Below, piece by piece: positions 8,734 to 17,621 of a stretch of DNA of 46,929 nt; the first letter of the stretch is position 1; each line of letters begins with the position of its first letter. The stretch lies in the NCBI GenBank assembly GCA_020346225.1, contig CP070777.1, positions 2,442,547 to 2,489,475 of the forward strand, written 5' to 3'. The position numbers and the translations under genes are program-made. The notes beneath the pieces are model-generated. The model saw only the letters and a list, made by a program, of their open reading frames with translations. It ran no database searches and was not told the DNA's origin. Source of the stretch: Candidatus Zixiibacteriota bacterium. GTDB taxonomy: Bacteria; Zixibacteria; MSB-5A5; GN15; FEB-12.

Positions 8734-10491
8734 GTTTTTATTGGGGTCGCCGTCTCCGCGGCCCGTTTCAATCTTCTCATATATAAACAAATTCGGCCCC
8801 GGTCTTTCTACTCCCTTGAACCCGGCGTAGGGCACGTAGAAATGGTCCTGCTCGTCGTAATGGTTATCGGCGGATGTGTCGAACGCCGGGATCTCGCTTC
8901 GCACACGATATGATACGGCCAGAAGTTTTTGTATGGCACCCGGCGTGACCCGGCAGGTTCTGAGGGGCAGTTGTTGGGCGATTATGTAGTCGGGCAGTCC
9001 GTCCTGCTCTAGACCGTTAAGTAGAAAGCGGCCGGTGGTTGAATCATATGACCAGAGGCGAAAGCATTGAATCGCCGCCAGCGAATCAACGAGCCTGGTG
9101 AGCGTGTTTGTCATGCCATCGCTTCCCTGGTCGTCAGCAACCACCTGATTACGGCGATATCTCTCCAGGAAATACTGCCCGGGGTTCAGTTGCAGCGCTC
9201 CCACAATAGCATAAGTCTGATACACCGAAGCTCCTGGCGGCATGAGGTCGGTTGCCCGGGCGGTGGCCAGCAACCTGCTGTCTGTTCGTGTGAGAAGGTC
9301 ATCTACGCGAATGGTACGATAAAGCGATGGAATCAGGATGAGAGTGGTCACGCACAATGTCACGACCCACGGAGGGATACGCCGGGAAACCCGCCCTATC
9401 GCGCGTGCAACCTGTTCGGTGGCAAGTGCGGCCGTTATACATAAGAAAGGCACTACCGGGATGATATACCTGACGAAGACGCTATATCCCATGCCGGCGA
9501 CCAGGTAGTAAACCAGCGGGAAGGTACACAGCAGAAGAGCCTTGCGGCTGTCGCGACGGAAGGCCATAATCATGCCGACCAGCGATGCCGCCAGCAGCGG
9601 CCAGCCCAGACCGTAGTAGAGGGAAAAACGGAAATGATAAACCCAGCCGCGGTCGAGCTTCACACCCAGGTGGGGGCTGTCGACTTGTCTCAGGACAATC
9701 AGGACGTTGTCCAAAAACCTGGGCAGCTCGATCAGAGCGTATGGATTAGTGACGAGGAAAGCGGCGAGCGCGCAAGCTGCGAAGGCCAGCAACCGCCTGT
9801 GACAGAATAACTCCGGAATATTTTTCCTGATGCCGCGCGAGACCTGAAAGTGCGCCACCAGGGCCGGCAGTACCAGAAAACAGGCGGGGTATTTGGTTGC
9901 TACTGCCAGACCCACGGCCAGGCCCGACCAGGCAAAATCCCGTGTTCGCCCCGATTCCCATGCGCGAATTACAAGCAGCAGCGAGAGCATTATCATAAAG
10001 GTCATGGGCACATCAGTGACGCCGAAATGGGAGTGCCTCACGTGCATGTAGGCAAAAGCCAGGTAGGCCGCAGCCACGGTCGCAAGGCGACCGTCGAACA
10101 GCCGCTTGGCAATCCGGTAGACTACAAAGACTGTCATCACGCCGGTAATGGCGGAAAGAGTTCTGTCGATCAGGAAGAAACCGGACGGGTCGGTCGCAAA
10201 CTCAAATACGAAATCGTAAACTGAGGAATACCAGCCGAACCCTCGACCGAGCAAGTAGTACAGTCCAAAGAGTGCCGCCAGCGCAAAGGGATAGAGTGCG
10301 GGGTAATTGAAGAAGAAGGGCCGAAGGCCACCTTGACCGACCGCCGCCGCCATGTAGACAACGATCGATTCATCCGGTCTGCTCCAGGGGTGGGGGAGAC
10401 CGAAATCCAACCCCCAGACACGGACTACCGCCGCGGCTATCATTATCGCGGCCAGGACAAAGTCAATGTTGCTGAAATGTGATCTTCTCAC
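8707..10491 (-). CDS. GT39-like polyprenyl-phosphate-dependent membrane glycosyltransferase
   Basis: A 594-residue GT-C protein of the PMT_2 / ArnT-like group, which transfers sugars from polyprenyl-phosphate donors on the outer face of the inner membrane. It has about ten N-terminal membrane helices, the acidic loop motif RPDE after the first helix, HSHFGVTDVPMTF in a later loop, and a soluble C-terminal part from about residue 400. The reading frame can extend to a TTG at 10503, but that codon overlaps the -10 box, so the GTG at 10491 is preferred. The last nine residues (NSRRADSNR) are read antisense through the 3' half of tRNA-Thr, and the stop codon lies inside it. The acceptor is unknown. 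Confidence 0.85.
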   Translation of the reverse strand: MRRSHFSNIDFVLAAIMIAAAVVRVWGLDFGLPHPWSRPDESIVVYMAAAVGQGGLRPFFFNYPALYPFALAALFGLYYLLGRGFGWYSSVYDFVFEFATDPSGFFLIDRTLSAITGVMTVFVVYRIAKRLFDGRLATVAAAYLAFAYMHVRHSHFGVTDVPMTFMIMLSLLLVIRAWESGRTRDFAWSGLAVGLAVATKYPACFLVLPALVAHFQVSRGIRKNIPELFCHRRLLAFAACALAAFLVTNPYALIELPRFLDNVLIVLRQVDSPHLGVKLDRGWVYHFRFSLYYGLGWPLLAASLVGMIMAFRRDSRKALLLCTFPLVYYLVAGMGYSVFVRYIIPVVPFLCITAALATEQVARAIGRVSRRIPPWVVTLCVTTLILIPSLYRTIRVDDLLTRTDSRLLATARATDLMPPGASVYQTYAIVGALQLNPGQYFLERYRRNQVVADDQGSDGMTNTLTRLVDSLAAIQCFRLWSYDSTTGRFLLNGLEQDGLPDYIIAQQLPLRTCRVTPGAIQKLLAVSYRVRSEIPAFDTSADNHYDEQDHFYVPYAGFKGVERPGPNLFIYEKIETGRGDGDPNKNSRRADSNR

Positions 10492-10501
10492 GGCCTCTGG
10501 C

Positions 10502-10529
10502 AATATACTGCGACTGCTCTGTGCCTCAA
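10502..10529 (-). promoter_or_regulatory. Promoter of the GT39-like gene
   Basis: On the minus strand: TTGAGG (10529-10524), a 16-bp spacer and TATATT (10507-10502). The GTG start at 10491 lies 10 nt past the -10 box, so the expected leader is only about 4 nt. The more distal TTG start would overlap the -10 element. No Shine-Dalgarno is visible. Confidence 0.5.
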
Positions 10530-10749
10530 CAGTACGAGTGATACCGGGGCGGAACGATTACCTGCACCACCGGGACACTGAATTCTAGGGTGTTTCTCTC
10601 CCGCCAACAAGTGATTTCTTGGCGCGTCCGGAATCTTTATGCTCCCGGCGCCGGCCGGGGGCGATTTCAGTTTTTGCGGCGTTTGGCCGATAATCTTAAG
10701 AAGGGCCACTGAATTTCAAACTTGCGTTTTCCCGACAGTGAATCTTTCT

Positions 10750-10779
10750 TTGGCTGTATTTCCAAGCCGGTCGTATACT
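10750..10779 (+). promoter_or_regulatory. Promoter of the ABC exporter operon, apparently leaderless
   Basis: TTGGCT (10750-10755), an 18-bp spacer and TATACT (10774-10779). The ATG at 10785 follows after only 5 nt, so the first transcribed base would be in the start codon. There is no Shine-Dalgarno. The rest of the 10504-10784 gap shows no gene or RNA element that I recognise. Confidence 0.65.
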
Positions 10780-10784
10780 GAATC

Positions 10785-11717
10785 ATGAACGTTGTTGTTA
10801 CAGAAGACCTGACCAAGATTTACAATGCCGGTATGAAGAAGGGCGGCATAACCGCTCTCGACGGCCTTTCGCTGGCGATTGGCCAGCCGGAAATCTTCGG
10901 CCTGCTCGGACCCAATGGCGCCGGCAAAACCACCCTGCTCAAGGTCCTGCTGGGCATCACCCGGATCTCCGCCGGCAGCGCCACCATCGTCGGTCTGCCA
11001 CCCGATAACCCCGCCTCTCGCAGGAAAGTCGGTTACCTCCCCGAGAATCACCGTTTCCCCCCGCATTTGTCGGGACTGGGCCTTTTAGAGTTTACCGGGC
11101 GCCTTTACGGTCTGCGTCGAAATGTGATTGATTCGAGGGCCGGATCTCTGCTGGACATGGTCGATATGGACAAATGGGCTAACACCAAAATCACCAAATA
11201 CTCCAAGGGCATGCAGCAGCGTATCGGTCTGGCCCAGGCTATGATGTCCGACCCGGAGATTCTCTTTCTGGACGAGCCGACCGACGGGGTCGACCCGGTC
11301 GGAAAGACCGAGATACGGAAGGTTCTGCAGAAGATTCGCGACGAGGGCAAATCCATCCTGCTCAACTCACATCTTCTGTCGGAAGTCGAGTCGGTGGCCG
11401 ACCGCGTCGGAATTCTCTCCCGCGGTAAGCTCATCAAGACGGGTTCGGTCGATGAGCTGACCAGCCGCGAAAGCCAGTTCGAGATTGAGGCCGAATTCGG
11501 CAACAAGCTGTTCGAGATTCCTGCGGAAGTCGGCAAGAAAATATCACTGTCCATGAACCGACTGATTGTCGAGCTCAAGGATGAGAAGCAGGTTAACTGG
11601 ATTATCGATCACCTGCGGCTCAAGAAGATCAACATACGTGCCGTCAAGCCCATCAAGATTTCGCTGGAGCAATCCTTCATTGAAACCGTGACCGAAAGGG
11701 AAGTGGATCAGTCATGA
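10785..11717 (+). CDS. ABC-2 type transporter ATP-binding protein
   Basis: A 310-residue cytoplasmic ATPase of an ABC-2 exporter. Walker A is GPNGAGKTT (42-50), the signature is SKGMQQR (141-147), and Walker B plus D-loop is ILFLDEPTDGVDP (160-172), followed by a switch histidine in LNSHLL. The roughly 90-residue C-terminal extension past the nucleotide-binding domain is typical of CcmA/NatA-like subunits. The stop overlaps the ATG of the permease gene (ATGA), so the two form an operon. The substrate cannot be told from sequence. It has a short-leader promoter. Confidence 0.94.
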   Translation: MNVVVTEDLTKIYNAGMKKGGITALDGLSLAIGQPEIFGLLGPNGAGKTTLLKVLLGITRISAGSATIVGLPPDNPASRRKVGYLPENHRFPPHLSGLGLLEFTGRLYGLRRNVIDSRAGSLLDMVDMDKWANTKITKYSKGMQQRIGLAQAMMSDPEILFLDEPTDGVDPVGKTEIRKVLQKIRDEGKSILLNSHLLSEVESVADRVGILSRGKLIKTGSVDELTSRESQFEIEAEFGNKLFEIPAEVGKKISLSMNRLIVELKDEKQVNWIIDHLRLKKINIRAVKPIKISLEQSFIETVTEREVDQS

Positions 11718-12511
11718 GGGGTTTTACCCGCGACAGCATCGTCCAGCTCCTCGACCGGAAAACCATTTGGTTGTTTGCTGTCGTCACGGTGATCATGGTG
11801 GCCGCTCTTATCGTCGTCGGCAACGCCCGCTTCCAGGGCGGCCCGCACGGTGAGATCGAGTTCGATGCTCGCGAAATCAACGAGATGCTGGGCAATCCGA
11901 TGTTGAGCGTTTTCAGCTCGTTCGTCTCCTTTCTGGTCATTTTGACCGTCCTGCTGACGGCGGGAACGATCCCGGTGATGCTCGTTCCCGGTCGCGCCGA
12001 GTTCTACCTGTCCAAGCCCATCTCCCGGACCGCCATCTTACTGAACAGACTCTGGGGGATAATGGTCGCCTACGGTCTGTTGATTGTCATTTGCGGCTTG
12101 ATTGGCTACGCCACCATGTACTTTGTCTTCTCCGTTTCCGTTTCCGGCATTATCTATCTTTTCCTTTTGAATCTGATCAGCCTCTTCATCTGGCTGAGTA
12201 TCACCTTCTTTGCGGGGGTGGCCCTGGGCTCGACCTCCATGGCGATCGTGACGGCCGGGCTGGTCTGGTTTGCCCAGTGGGTTCTTCAGGCGCGGGAATT
12301 GATTAAGGGGGTCGTTGACTCCAGGGCGCTGGAAATCACCCTGAACGTGATGTATTTTGTGCTTCCCAACACCGGCGACCTTTCGGATTTGACCGTAAAG
12401 CTCGCCTCGGGCGCCAGGGTCGCCGACTGGGCGCCGCTATACACGTCGCTCGGCTTTGCCATAATTCTGATGATCGTGACACTGGTGATATTCAACCGAA
12501 AAAACTACTGA
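11714..12511 (+). CDS. ABC-2 type transporter permease
   Basis: A 265-residue membrane protein with six hydrophobic segments, the first at about residues 18-36 and the last near the C-terminus (SLGFAIILMIVTLVIFN). A short periplasmic stretch with acidic residues follows the first helix. The layout is that of ABC-2 permeases that pair with the preceding ATPase, with which it overlaps by 4 bp. The motif VPGRAEFYLSKPISR after the second helix resembles the cytoplasmic coupling region of such permeases. The substrate is unknown. Confidence 0.88.
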   Translation: MRGFTRDSIVQLLDRKTIWLFAVVTVIMVAALIVVGNARFQGGPHGEIEFDAREINEMLGNPMLSVFSSFVSFLVILTVLLTAGTIPVMLVPGRAEFYLSKPISRTAILLNRLWGIMVAYGLLIVICGLIGYATMYFVFSVSVSGIIYLFLLNLISLFIWLSITFFAGVALGSTSMAIVTAGLVWFAQWVLQARELIKGVVDSRALEITLNVMYFVLPNTGDLSDLTVKLASGARVADWAPLYTSLGFAIILMIVTLVIFNRKNY

Positions 12512-12547
12512 CGGGCGAAATTGTAGGCCGGGGAACATTAAAAGACT

Positions 12548-12576
12548 TTACACACATGGCTTTCCATGTCTATATT
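12548..12576 (+). promoter_or_regulatory. Promoter of the M20 dipeptidase gene
   Basis: TTACAC (12548-12553), a 17-bp spacer and TATATT (12571-12576). The leader would be about 32 nt, and an AGGGAG ribosome-binding site precedes the ATG at 12615. Confidence 0.6.
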
Positions 12577-12614
12577 TTGCGGATGATAAAGGCAAGACCA
12601 AGGGAGACCCATCG

Positions 12615-13982
12615 ATGACACCATTTGAATACCTCAGGGGCGCCGAGAAGAAGAGGATGGGTGAGCTTTTCGAGTTTTTGAGCTTTCCATCGGTTTCGGC
12701 CAAGTCCGAGCACAAGAAAGACATGAAAGCCTGCGCCGACTGGCTGCGAAACCACCTGAGCTCAATCGGGTTCAAAACCAGAGTATATCCAACCGGCGGC
12801 CATCCGGTCGTCTTCGCCGAGCTGGCGTCAGACCCGTCCGCGCCGACTGTGCTTTATTACGGTCATTACGATGTCCAGCCGGTGGAGCCGCTGGAGTTGT
12901 GGAAGTCGGCACCCTTCAAACCGCAAGTTCGTGGCGGGTATATCTACGCTCGAGGCGTCTGCGATGACAAGGGGCAGACCTTCTGCCACATCAAGGGACT
13001 GGAATCGGTGATTAAGACCGGGGGCACCCTGCCCATAAATGTGAAGCTGTTGATTGAGGGAGAGGAGGAGGTTGCCTCGGAGAACCTGCCCGCTTTCATA
13101 AAAAAGAACCGGGCGCTGCTCAAGGCGGATGTTGCGGTCGTCTCTGATACCACGCAATTCGGTAAGAATCTGCCCGGTGTCACCTTCGGTCTTCGCGGTC
13201 TCGCCTTTGTCGAGGTTACCGTCACCGGTCCCAATCGCGACCTTCACTCCGGCGCCTTTGGCGGGGCCGTGGCCAATCCGGTCAATATCCTGGCTGCCAT
13301 GATCGCGTCGCTTCACGACAAGAACGGCCGCGTTACCATACCCGGATTCTATCAGCACGTCAAACCCATCAGCAAGTGGGAAAAGCAGCAGTTCAAAAAG
13401 CTGCCCTTCAGCGAAGCGGCCTACAAGAAAGCTGTTGGTGTGCCGGCTCTTCACGGGGAGAAGGGCTACACAACCTTTGAGAGGGTCTGGTCGCGCCCGA
13501 CCTGTGATGTTAACGGCATCAAGGGCGGCTACCAGGGCGAAGGCGGCAAGACTATCATACCTTCGTCGGCCTCCTGCAAAATCACCATGCGCTTGGTGCC
13601 GGACCAGGACCCCGTAGATATCTGCCGGAAGGCCGAGAAGTACCTGCTCAAGATTGCACCGAAATCAGTCAGGGTTAAAGTAACGAAGCACGGGGGCGCA
13701 ACGGCGGTGATGGTGCCGACCGACGGTCCCTGGCTGGAAGCCGCCGCCAGGGCGATCAAAAAGGGGTTCGGACGGGCACCGGTCTTCATGAAGGAAGGCG
13801 GATCGATCCCGATTGTGGCTGATTTCAAGAGAATACTCGGAGTAAACACCGTCTTGATAGGGTTCGGTCAGAGCGATGACAACGTTCACTCTCCGAACGA
13901 GCGCCTCCGCGTGATCGACTTCGAGCGTGGCTGTAAAACCGCCGCCACCCTGCCGGCCGAACTGGCAAAAGTGAAAATCTGA
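12615..13982 (+). CDS. M20 family dipeptidase
   Basis: A 455-residue zinc peptidase of the M20 dipeptidase group (CNDP-like), expected to hydrolyse dipeptides in the cytoplasm. Metal and catalytic residues are visible in YYGHYDVQP, RGVCDDKGQ, the Glu pair of EGEEEVASENL, and the C-terminal histidine of NVHSPNERL. The dimerisation lid domain includes DLHSGAFGGAVANP and WSRPTCDVNGIKGGYQG. A Shine-Dalgarno (AGGGAG) lies before the ATG. The stop overlaps the first base of the following SDR start (TGATG), so the two are co-translated. Confidence 0.93.
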   Translation: MTPFEYLRGAEKKRMGELFEFLSFPSVSAKSEHKKDMKACADWLRNHLSSIGFKTRVYPTGGHPVVFAELASDPSAPTVLYYGHYDVQPVEPLELWKSAPFKPQVRGGYIYARGVCDDKGQTFCHIKGLESVIKTGGTLPINVKLLIEGEEEVASENLPAFIKKNRALLKADVAVVSDTTQFGKNLPGVTFGLRGLAFVEVTVTGPNRDLHSGAFGGAVANPVNILAAMIASLHDKNGRVTIPGFYQHVKPISKWEKQQFKKLPFSEAAYKKAVGVPALHGEKGYTTFERVWSRPTCDVNGIKGGYQGEGGKTIIPSSASCKITMRLVPDQDPVDICRKAEKYLLKIAPKSVRVKVTKHGGATAVMVPTDGPWLEAAARAIKKGFGRAPVFMKEGGSIPIVADFKRILGVNTVLIGFGQSDDNVHSPNERLRVIDFERGCKTAATLPAELAKVKI

Positions 13983-14761
13983 TGGAGCTCCGTCTGAAAG
14001 GAAAAAAAGCCCTGGTCACCGGCGCCTCCGCCGGACTGGGAGCCGCGGCGGCCATGGCCCTGGCCGAAGAAGGCGTCGAACTCTTCATTAACTCCCGCGA
14101 TGAAACCAGGCTTCGCGCGGCGGCCCAGAAGATAGCCGAGAAGACCGCCATCATGCCGGTAGTCTGCGTCGGCGACGTCTCCCGGGCGGGCGATATCGAA
14201 CGGCTCGACAGTCAGATTGGTGCCGTCGATATCCTGGTTTCCAACGCCGGCGGCCCCGTGCCGGGCCAGTTCACGGACCTTCCCGGGGAGCGCTGGCAGG
14301 AGGCCGCTGATCTGGTTCTTTTTTCGGCCGTGAATCTTACCCGCATGGTGATCGACGGCATGATCGAGCGTCGGTGGGGGCGCCTGATATATCTGACGTC
14401 TATTGGCGTGCTTCAGCCGATTAACGACCTTATTCTTTCGAACACCTACCGCTCGGGTGTCACCGGTTTCTGCAAGACGATATCCAACAACTACGCCAAA
14501 TACGGTATCACTGCCAACTGCGTCTGTCCCGGGTATACCGCTACCGAGCGGCTGGCCAGCCTGGCCGCCAGCCGCGCCGCCGAGGGCGGCGTGTCGGTCG
14601 AAAGCGTGCTCAAGGGGCTCGCGGCTGACGTCCCGGCGGGGCGGATCGGCAAGCCGGAAGAACTGGCCGCCCTGATTACCTTTCTCGCTTCCGAGAAGGC
14701 CGCTTACATAACCGGAACATCCATCCCCGTCGACGGCGGCGCCGTCAGGGCCCTCATCTGA
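13982..14761 (+). CDS. Short-chain dehydrogenase/reductase with non-canonical active site
   Basis: A 259-residue Rossmann-fold SDR. The cofactor loop TGASAGLG (13-20), the stabilising NAGG (88-91) and the catalytic-strand serine S140 (YLTSIG) are present, as is the C-terminal TGTSIPVDGG. The usual YxxxK is missing: alignment to the helix that follows puts Ser153 at the Tyr position and Arg157 at the Lys position (ILSNTYRSGVTGF), with a Tyr at 156 out of register. A sub-group of FabG-like SDRs shares an LSNxxR pattern, so this is probably a family trait rather than damage. The substrate is unknown. It is coupled to the upstream M20 dipeptidase. Confidence 0.87.
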   Translation: MELRLKGKKALVTGASAGLGAAAAMALAEEGVELFINSRDETRLRAAAQKIAEKTAIMPVVCVGDVSRAGDIERLDSQIGAVDILVSNAGGPVPGQFTDLPGERWQEAADLVLFSAVNLTRMVIDGMIERRWGRLIYLTSIGVLQPINDLILSNTYRSGVTGFCKTISNNYAKYGITANCVCPGYTATERLASLAASRAAEGGVSVESVLKGLAADVPAGRIGKPEELAALITFLASEKAAYITGTSIPVDGGAVRALI

Positions 14762-14789
14762 AAGACCGCGCAACGCGCTCCGGGTCGCC

Positions 14790-15698
14790 ATGAACAACAT
14801 TTCATCAGACGGCGGCACTGAAAAATCGAAACCAGGTCTGACTGTGCTGCTGCCGGCCATTATCACCCTGCAGCTTCTGGACGCCCTCTGTTTCCCGGTG
14901 ACACGATACGGCACCCTTATCATCGAGCCTTACACTTTCGCCTTTTTCCGTTTCACCGTCTCCTCGCTGATACTTCTTGCCATTGTCCGTTCCATGAAAC
15001 ATTTGTGCCCGATAGAACGTCGCGACTGGTGGCGGATAATCGTTCTGGCCGTGCTCGTGATTCCCCTCAACCAGATGCTCTATATGGTGGGTCAAGCCCG
15101 AACGGCGGCCGGTCACGGCGCCTTTCTTTACGCCACGGCACCGGTGTGGATATTCGTCCTGGCCATCATTCACCTGAAAGAAAAGGTCTTGGCGCGTCGG
15201 GCGGCGGGCATCGTTCTGGCCTTTGCCGGCGTTATGACGATCATGCTGGGCGGTAAGACCACCTTCGGTGTCGAGTATCTCTGGGGCGATATCATCATCT
15301 TCGCGGCCGTCCTGGGCTGGTCTTACTACACCGTGCTCGGCAAACCTTTGGTCGAAAAGTACGGCGCCCTGCGCATGACCGCCTACGCCATCGCCATCGG
15401 TTCGGCCTTATACTTTCCCTTCGGTCTCTACCGCGCCCTCAAGTTCGACTACTCGGGTGTCACGGCCGGTGCCTGGGGCGCCGTTGCCTTCATGGCCCTG
15501 GGCATGTCGGTCGCCCTTTACGGCCTCTGGTACTGGGTGCTCAAGTACATGGAAGCCTCCCGGCTGGCCATATGGCACAATATGTTTCCCGTGATTTCGG
15601 CAGCGGTGGCGTACTTCACCCTGGGGGAACCTTTGACCGGAACCTTTGTTGTCGGAGGCATCATGGTCCTGGGAGGCGTAACCGTAAACGAATTATAG
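14790..15698 (+). CDS. EamA/DMT family transporter, copy 1
   Basis: A 302-residue inner-membrane protein with ten hydrophobic segments in two EamA repeats. The first repeat contains PYTFAFFRFTVSSL and the second LWGDIIIFAAVLGWSYYTVLGKPL. This is the drug/metabolite transporter superfamily, whose members mostly export amino acids or metabolites. The next gene, 1 bp after the stop, is a close relative with the same landmarks in the same places, so the pair arose by tandem duplication and may form a heterodimer. The substrate is unknown. Confidence 0.9.
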   Translation: MNNISSDGGTEKSKPGLTVLLPAIITLQLLDALCFPVTRYGTLIIEPYTFAFFRFTVSSLILLAIVRSMKHLCPIERRDWWRIIVLAVLVIPLNQMLYMVGQARTAAGHGAFLYATAPVWIFVLAIIHLKEKVLARRAAGIVLAFAGVMTIMLGGKTTFGVEYLWGDIIIFAAVLGWSYYTVLGKPLVEKYGALRMTAYAIAIGSALYFPFGLYRALKFDYSGVTAGAWGAVAFMALGMSVALYGLWYWVLKYMEASRLAIWHNMFPVISAAVAYFTLGEPLTGTFVVGGIMVLGGVTVNEL

Positions 15699-15699
15699 T

Positions 15700-16626
15700 A
15701 TGATTCCGAGCAACGATACCATCAAACCCGTCATCCCGTCTACCACCGGGGAGCGCTCCCACAGCACCACCTTCCTCATCTCGGTGCTGCTTTTCCAGCA
15801 GACTCTCGGCGGCATGACTTTCCCCGTCGCCAAGTTCGGCCTGCAGTTTATCGAACCGTTCACCTTTGCCTTCTACCGTTTTGTTCTCTCGTCGCTGGTT
15901 CTTTTCATTATGGTCAGGCTCCAGAATCATTCGCGGCCGATCGAGCGGAAAGATTTCTGGAAAATCGTCGGTCTCGGTTTTCTGATTATTCCCTTCAACC
16001 AGACCATGTATCTGGTGGGCCAGTCGCTGACCGGGGCCGGCCACGGCTCGCTGCTTTTTGCCACCGCCCCCATCTGGATATTCCTGGGGGCTTTGATACA
16101 TTTGAAAGAGCGTCCCGGCTTGAGACGCACGGCCGGCATTATCGTGGCTTTGCTCGGGGTGGTGATTGTGATGGCGACCGGCGCTCTCGAAATCAGCAGT
16201 GAATATCTGTGGGGCGACCTGATCGTCCTGATTGCCGTGCTCGCCTGGGCCTATTACACCATCCTGGGGACACAATTGGTGCGCAAGTACGGTGCCATCC
16301 GGGTCACCGCCTACGCCCTCATATCGGGTTCCATCATGTATTTCCCCTTCGGCCTGTACCGAGCCGTCAATCTGGACTACGCTTCGGTGCCCGCCGCCGC
16401 CTGGTGGTCGGTGGCCTATGTCGCCCTGGGCGTGTCGATTGCCGCTTACGTGCTCTGGTATTGGGTATTGAAGTTTATGGAAGCCTCGCGGATTGCCGTC
16501 TTTCACAACATGCAGCCGTTCCTGGCCGCCGGAGTGGCCTATTTCTGGCTCAATGAACCGCTCGGTTTGTCTTTTATCATCGGCGGAACCGTGGCCATCG
16601 CCGGTGTTCTTATCGCCGAGTTGTAG
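15700..16626 (+). CDS. EamA/DMT family transporter, copy 2
   Basis: A 308-residue paralogue of the preceding gene. Shared stretches include EPFTFAFYRFVLSSL, the IPFNQTMYLVGQ loop, EYLWGDLI, YFPFGLYRA and the YWVLKFMEASRIA segment. Ten membrane helices in two EamA repeats are visible. Its ATG lies 1 bp after the stop of copy 1. It ends 5 bp from the end of the convergent rubrerythrin-like gene, with no terminator hairpin between them. Role and substrate are unknown. Confidence 0.9.
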   Translation: MIPSNDTIKPVIPSTTGERSHSTTFLISVLLFQQTLGGMTFPVAKFGLQFIEPFTFAFYRFVLSSLVLFIMVRLQNHSRPIERKDFWKIVGLGFLIIPFNQTMYLVGQSLTGAGHGSLLFATAPIWIFLGALIHLKERPGLRRTAGIIVALLGVVIVMATGALEISSEYLWGDLIVLIAVLAWAYYTILGTQLVRKYGAIRVTAYALISGSIMYFPFGLYRAVNLDYASVPAAAWWSVAYVALGVSIAAYVLWYWVLKFMEASRIAVFHNMQPFLAAGVAYFWLNEPLGLSFIIGGTVAIAGVLIAEL

Positions 16627-16631
16627 ATAGC

Positions 16632-17141
16632 TCAGTGTCCTTCCAGGCTCTGGAAATCCTTGAACTGTGCCGAGTCGGCAAAAGTGTCCGGAAACTTCAT
16701 ATAGGTGAGGACGCTGTCGATCAGGTAGATATGGTTGCGCTCCTCGTTGGCTATCATCGTAAGAAGGTCGCGCTTGGCGCTGTCGGTTTCCTGCTCGGCC
16801 CGCTCGCGGTAAAACTCCTCTGACTTCTGCTCGATCGTCAGCGCCTTCTCCCAGATCGAATGCTCGTCTTTGGCGAACGACCTGCTCTCGGTATGATTGG
16901 ACATGTCCACGAAAATGTTCTTGACGGCGTCGAGCGTTTTCGAGTGGATGGCGGCTCCTTCTTTCAACGCGCCCGTCTTGCCCTCCCGGACTCTCTTGAA
17001 AATGGTGTAGTGTTTGTCTTCCTCCTCGGCCAGCATGGTCAGGACTTTCCGGAGTTCCTCGTCGTTTATCTCCCTGGCGCTCTTCTCATAGAAAGCCTTG
17101 CCGTCGAGCTCCATCTGCATGGCGAATTCGAAAACATCCAT
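16632..17141 (-). CDS. Rubrerythrin-like diiron protein (ferritin superfamily)
   Basis: A 169-residue four-helix protein with two diiron-binding half-sites. The first half has the glutamate of MQMELDGKAFYE and EEEDKHY; the second has EQKSEEFYRE and NEERNHIYLID, giving the two ExxH ligand pairs of rubrerythrins. The C-terminal rubredoxin domain is absent. A role in peroxide or iron handling is the family expectation. A GAGGG ribosome-binding site lies 6 nt before the ATG. It is read in the same direction as yccF and the M29 peptidase upstream of it. Confidence 0.87.
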   Translation of the reverse strand: MDVFEFAMQMELDGKAFYEKSAREINDEELRKVLTMLAEEEDKHYTIFKRVREGKTGALKEGAAIHSKTLDAVKNIFVDMSNHTESRSFAKDEHSIWEKALTIEQKSEEFYRERAEQETDSAKRDLLTMIANEERNHIYLIDSVLTYMKFPDTFADSAQFKDFQSLEGH

Positions 17142-17198
17142 GGTGAACCCTCGCTTTATCCTGTTAGCTTATTCTGTCTTGCTTTGTCCCCGCGTTTC

Positions 17199-17570
17199 CT
17201 ATACGACTGTTTTTCCGAAAGGCGTCAGCGCCAGCGACGCCAGTTTCATGTGTTGCCTGGCAAACGGAATCCCGATAATCGTGATGGCGCAGAGAACACC
17301 GAATAGGAGATGTGTCGCCGCAACCCAGATGCCGCCGAAAACGATCCAGATTATGTTCATTATTGTCGTCAGGCAGCCGGTGGCCTGCGGCGTATGCTGA
17401 ATGTCCCGGCCGAACGGCGCCAGGGCCAGAAGTGACAGCTTCAGGCACTGGATCCCGAATGGTATACCGACTATCGTCAGGCAGAGAAACAGACTGCCGA
17501 TGAGGTATTCCAGAAAGAGGATTATCCCCCCGCCCAGAAAAATCCAGAGGATATTACCGATTACGCTCAT
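17199..17570 (-). CDS. yccF: YccF family inner-membrane protein
   Basis: A 123-residue membrane protein made of two similar halves, each a pair of hydrophobic segments ending in a VGIPFG/IGIPFA turn and an ALAPFG/ALTPFG motif. This duplicated layout defines the YccF (DUF307) family, whose function is unknown. The frame extends 45 bp further upstream, but the ATG at 17570 gives the family N-terminus (MSVIGNILW) and has a G-rich sequence before it. The M29 peptidase gene ends 51 bp upstream on the same strand. Confidence 0.88.
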   Translation of the reverse strand: MSVIGNILWIFLGGGIILFLEYLIGSLFLCLTIVGIPFGIQCLKLSLLALAPFGRDIQHTPQATGCLTTIMNIIWIVFGGIWVAATHLLFGVLCAITIIGIPFARQHMKLASLALTPFGKTVV

Positions 17571-17621
17571 GCGCCCCCGCCTCGTGTCCCGGCTGCTCGG
17601 GCCACCGCCCTTCAACCGGTG

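Noticed and set aside
10504-10784. A possible riboswitch or small RNA in the gap before the ABC exporter
   Set aside because: I find only a weak CGCCAA/TTGGCG inverted repeat and no conserved aptamer; the promoter next to the ATG would also leave any such element outside the mRNA.
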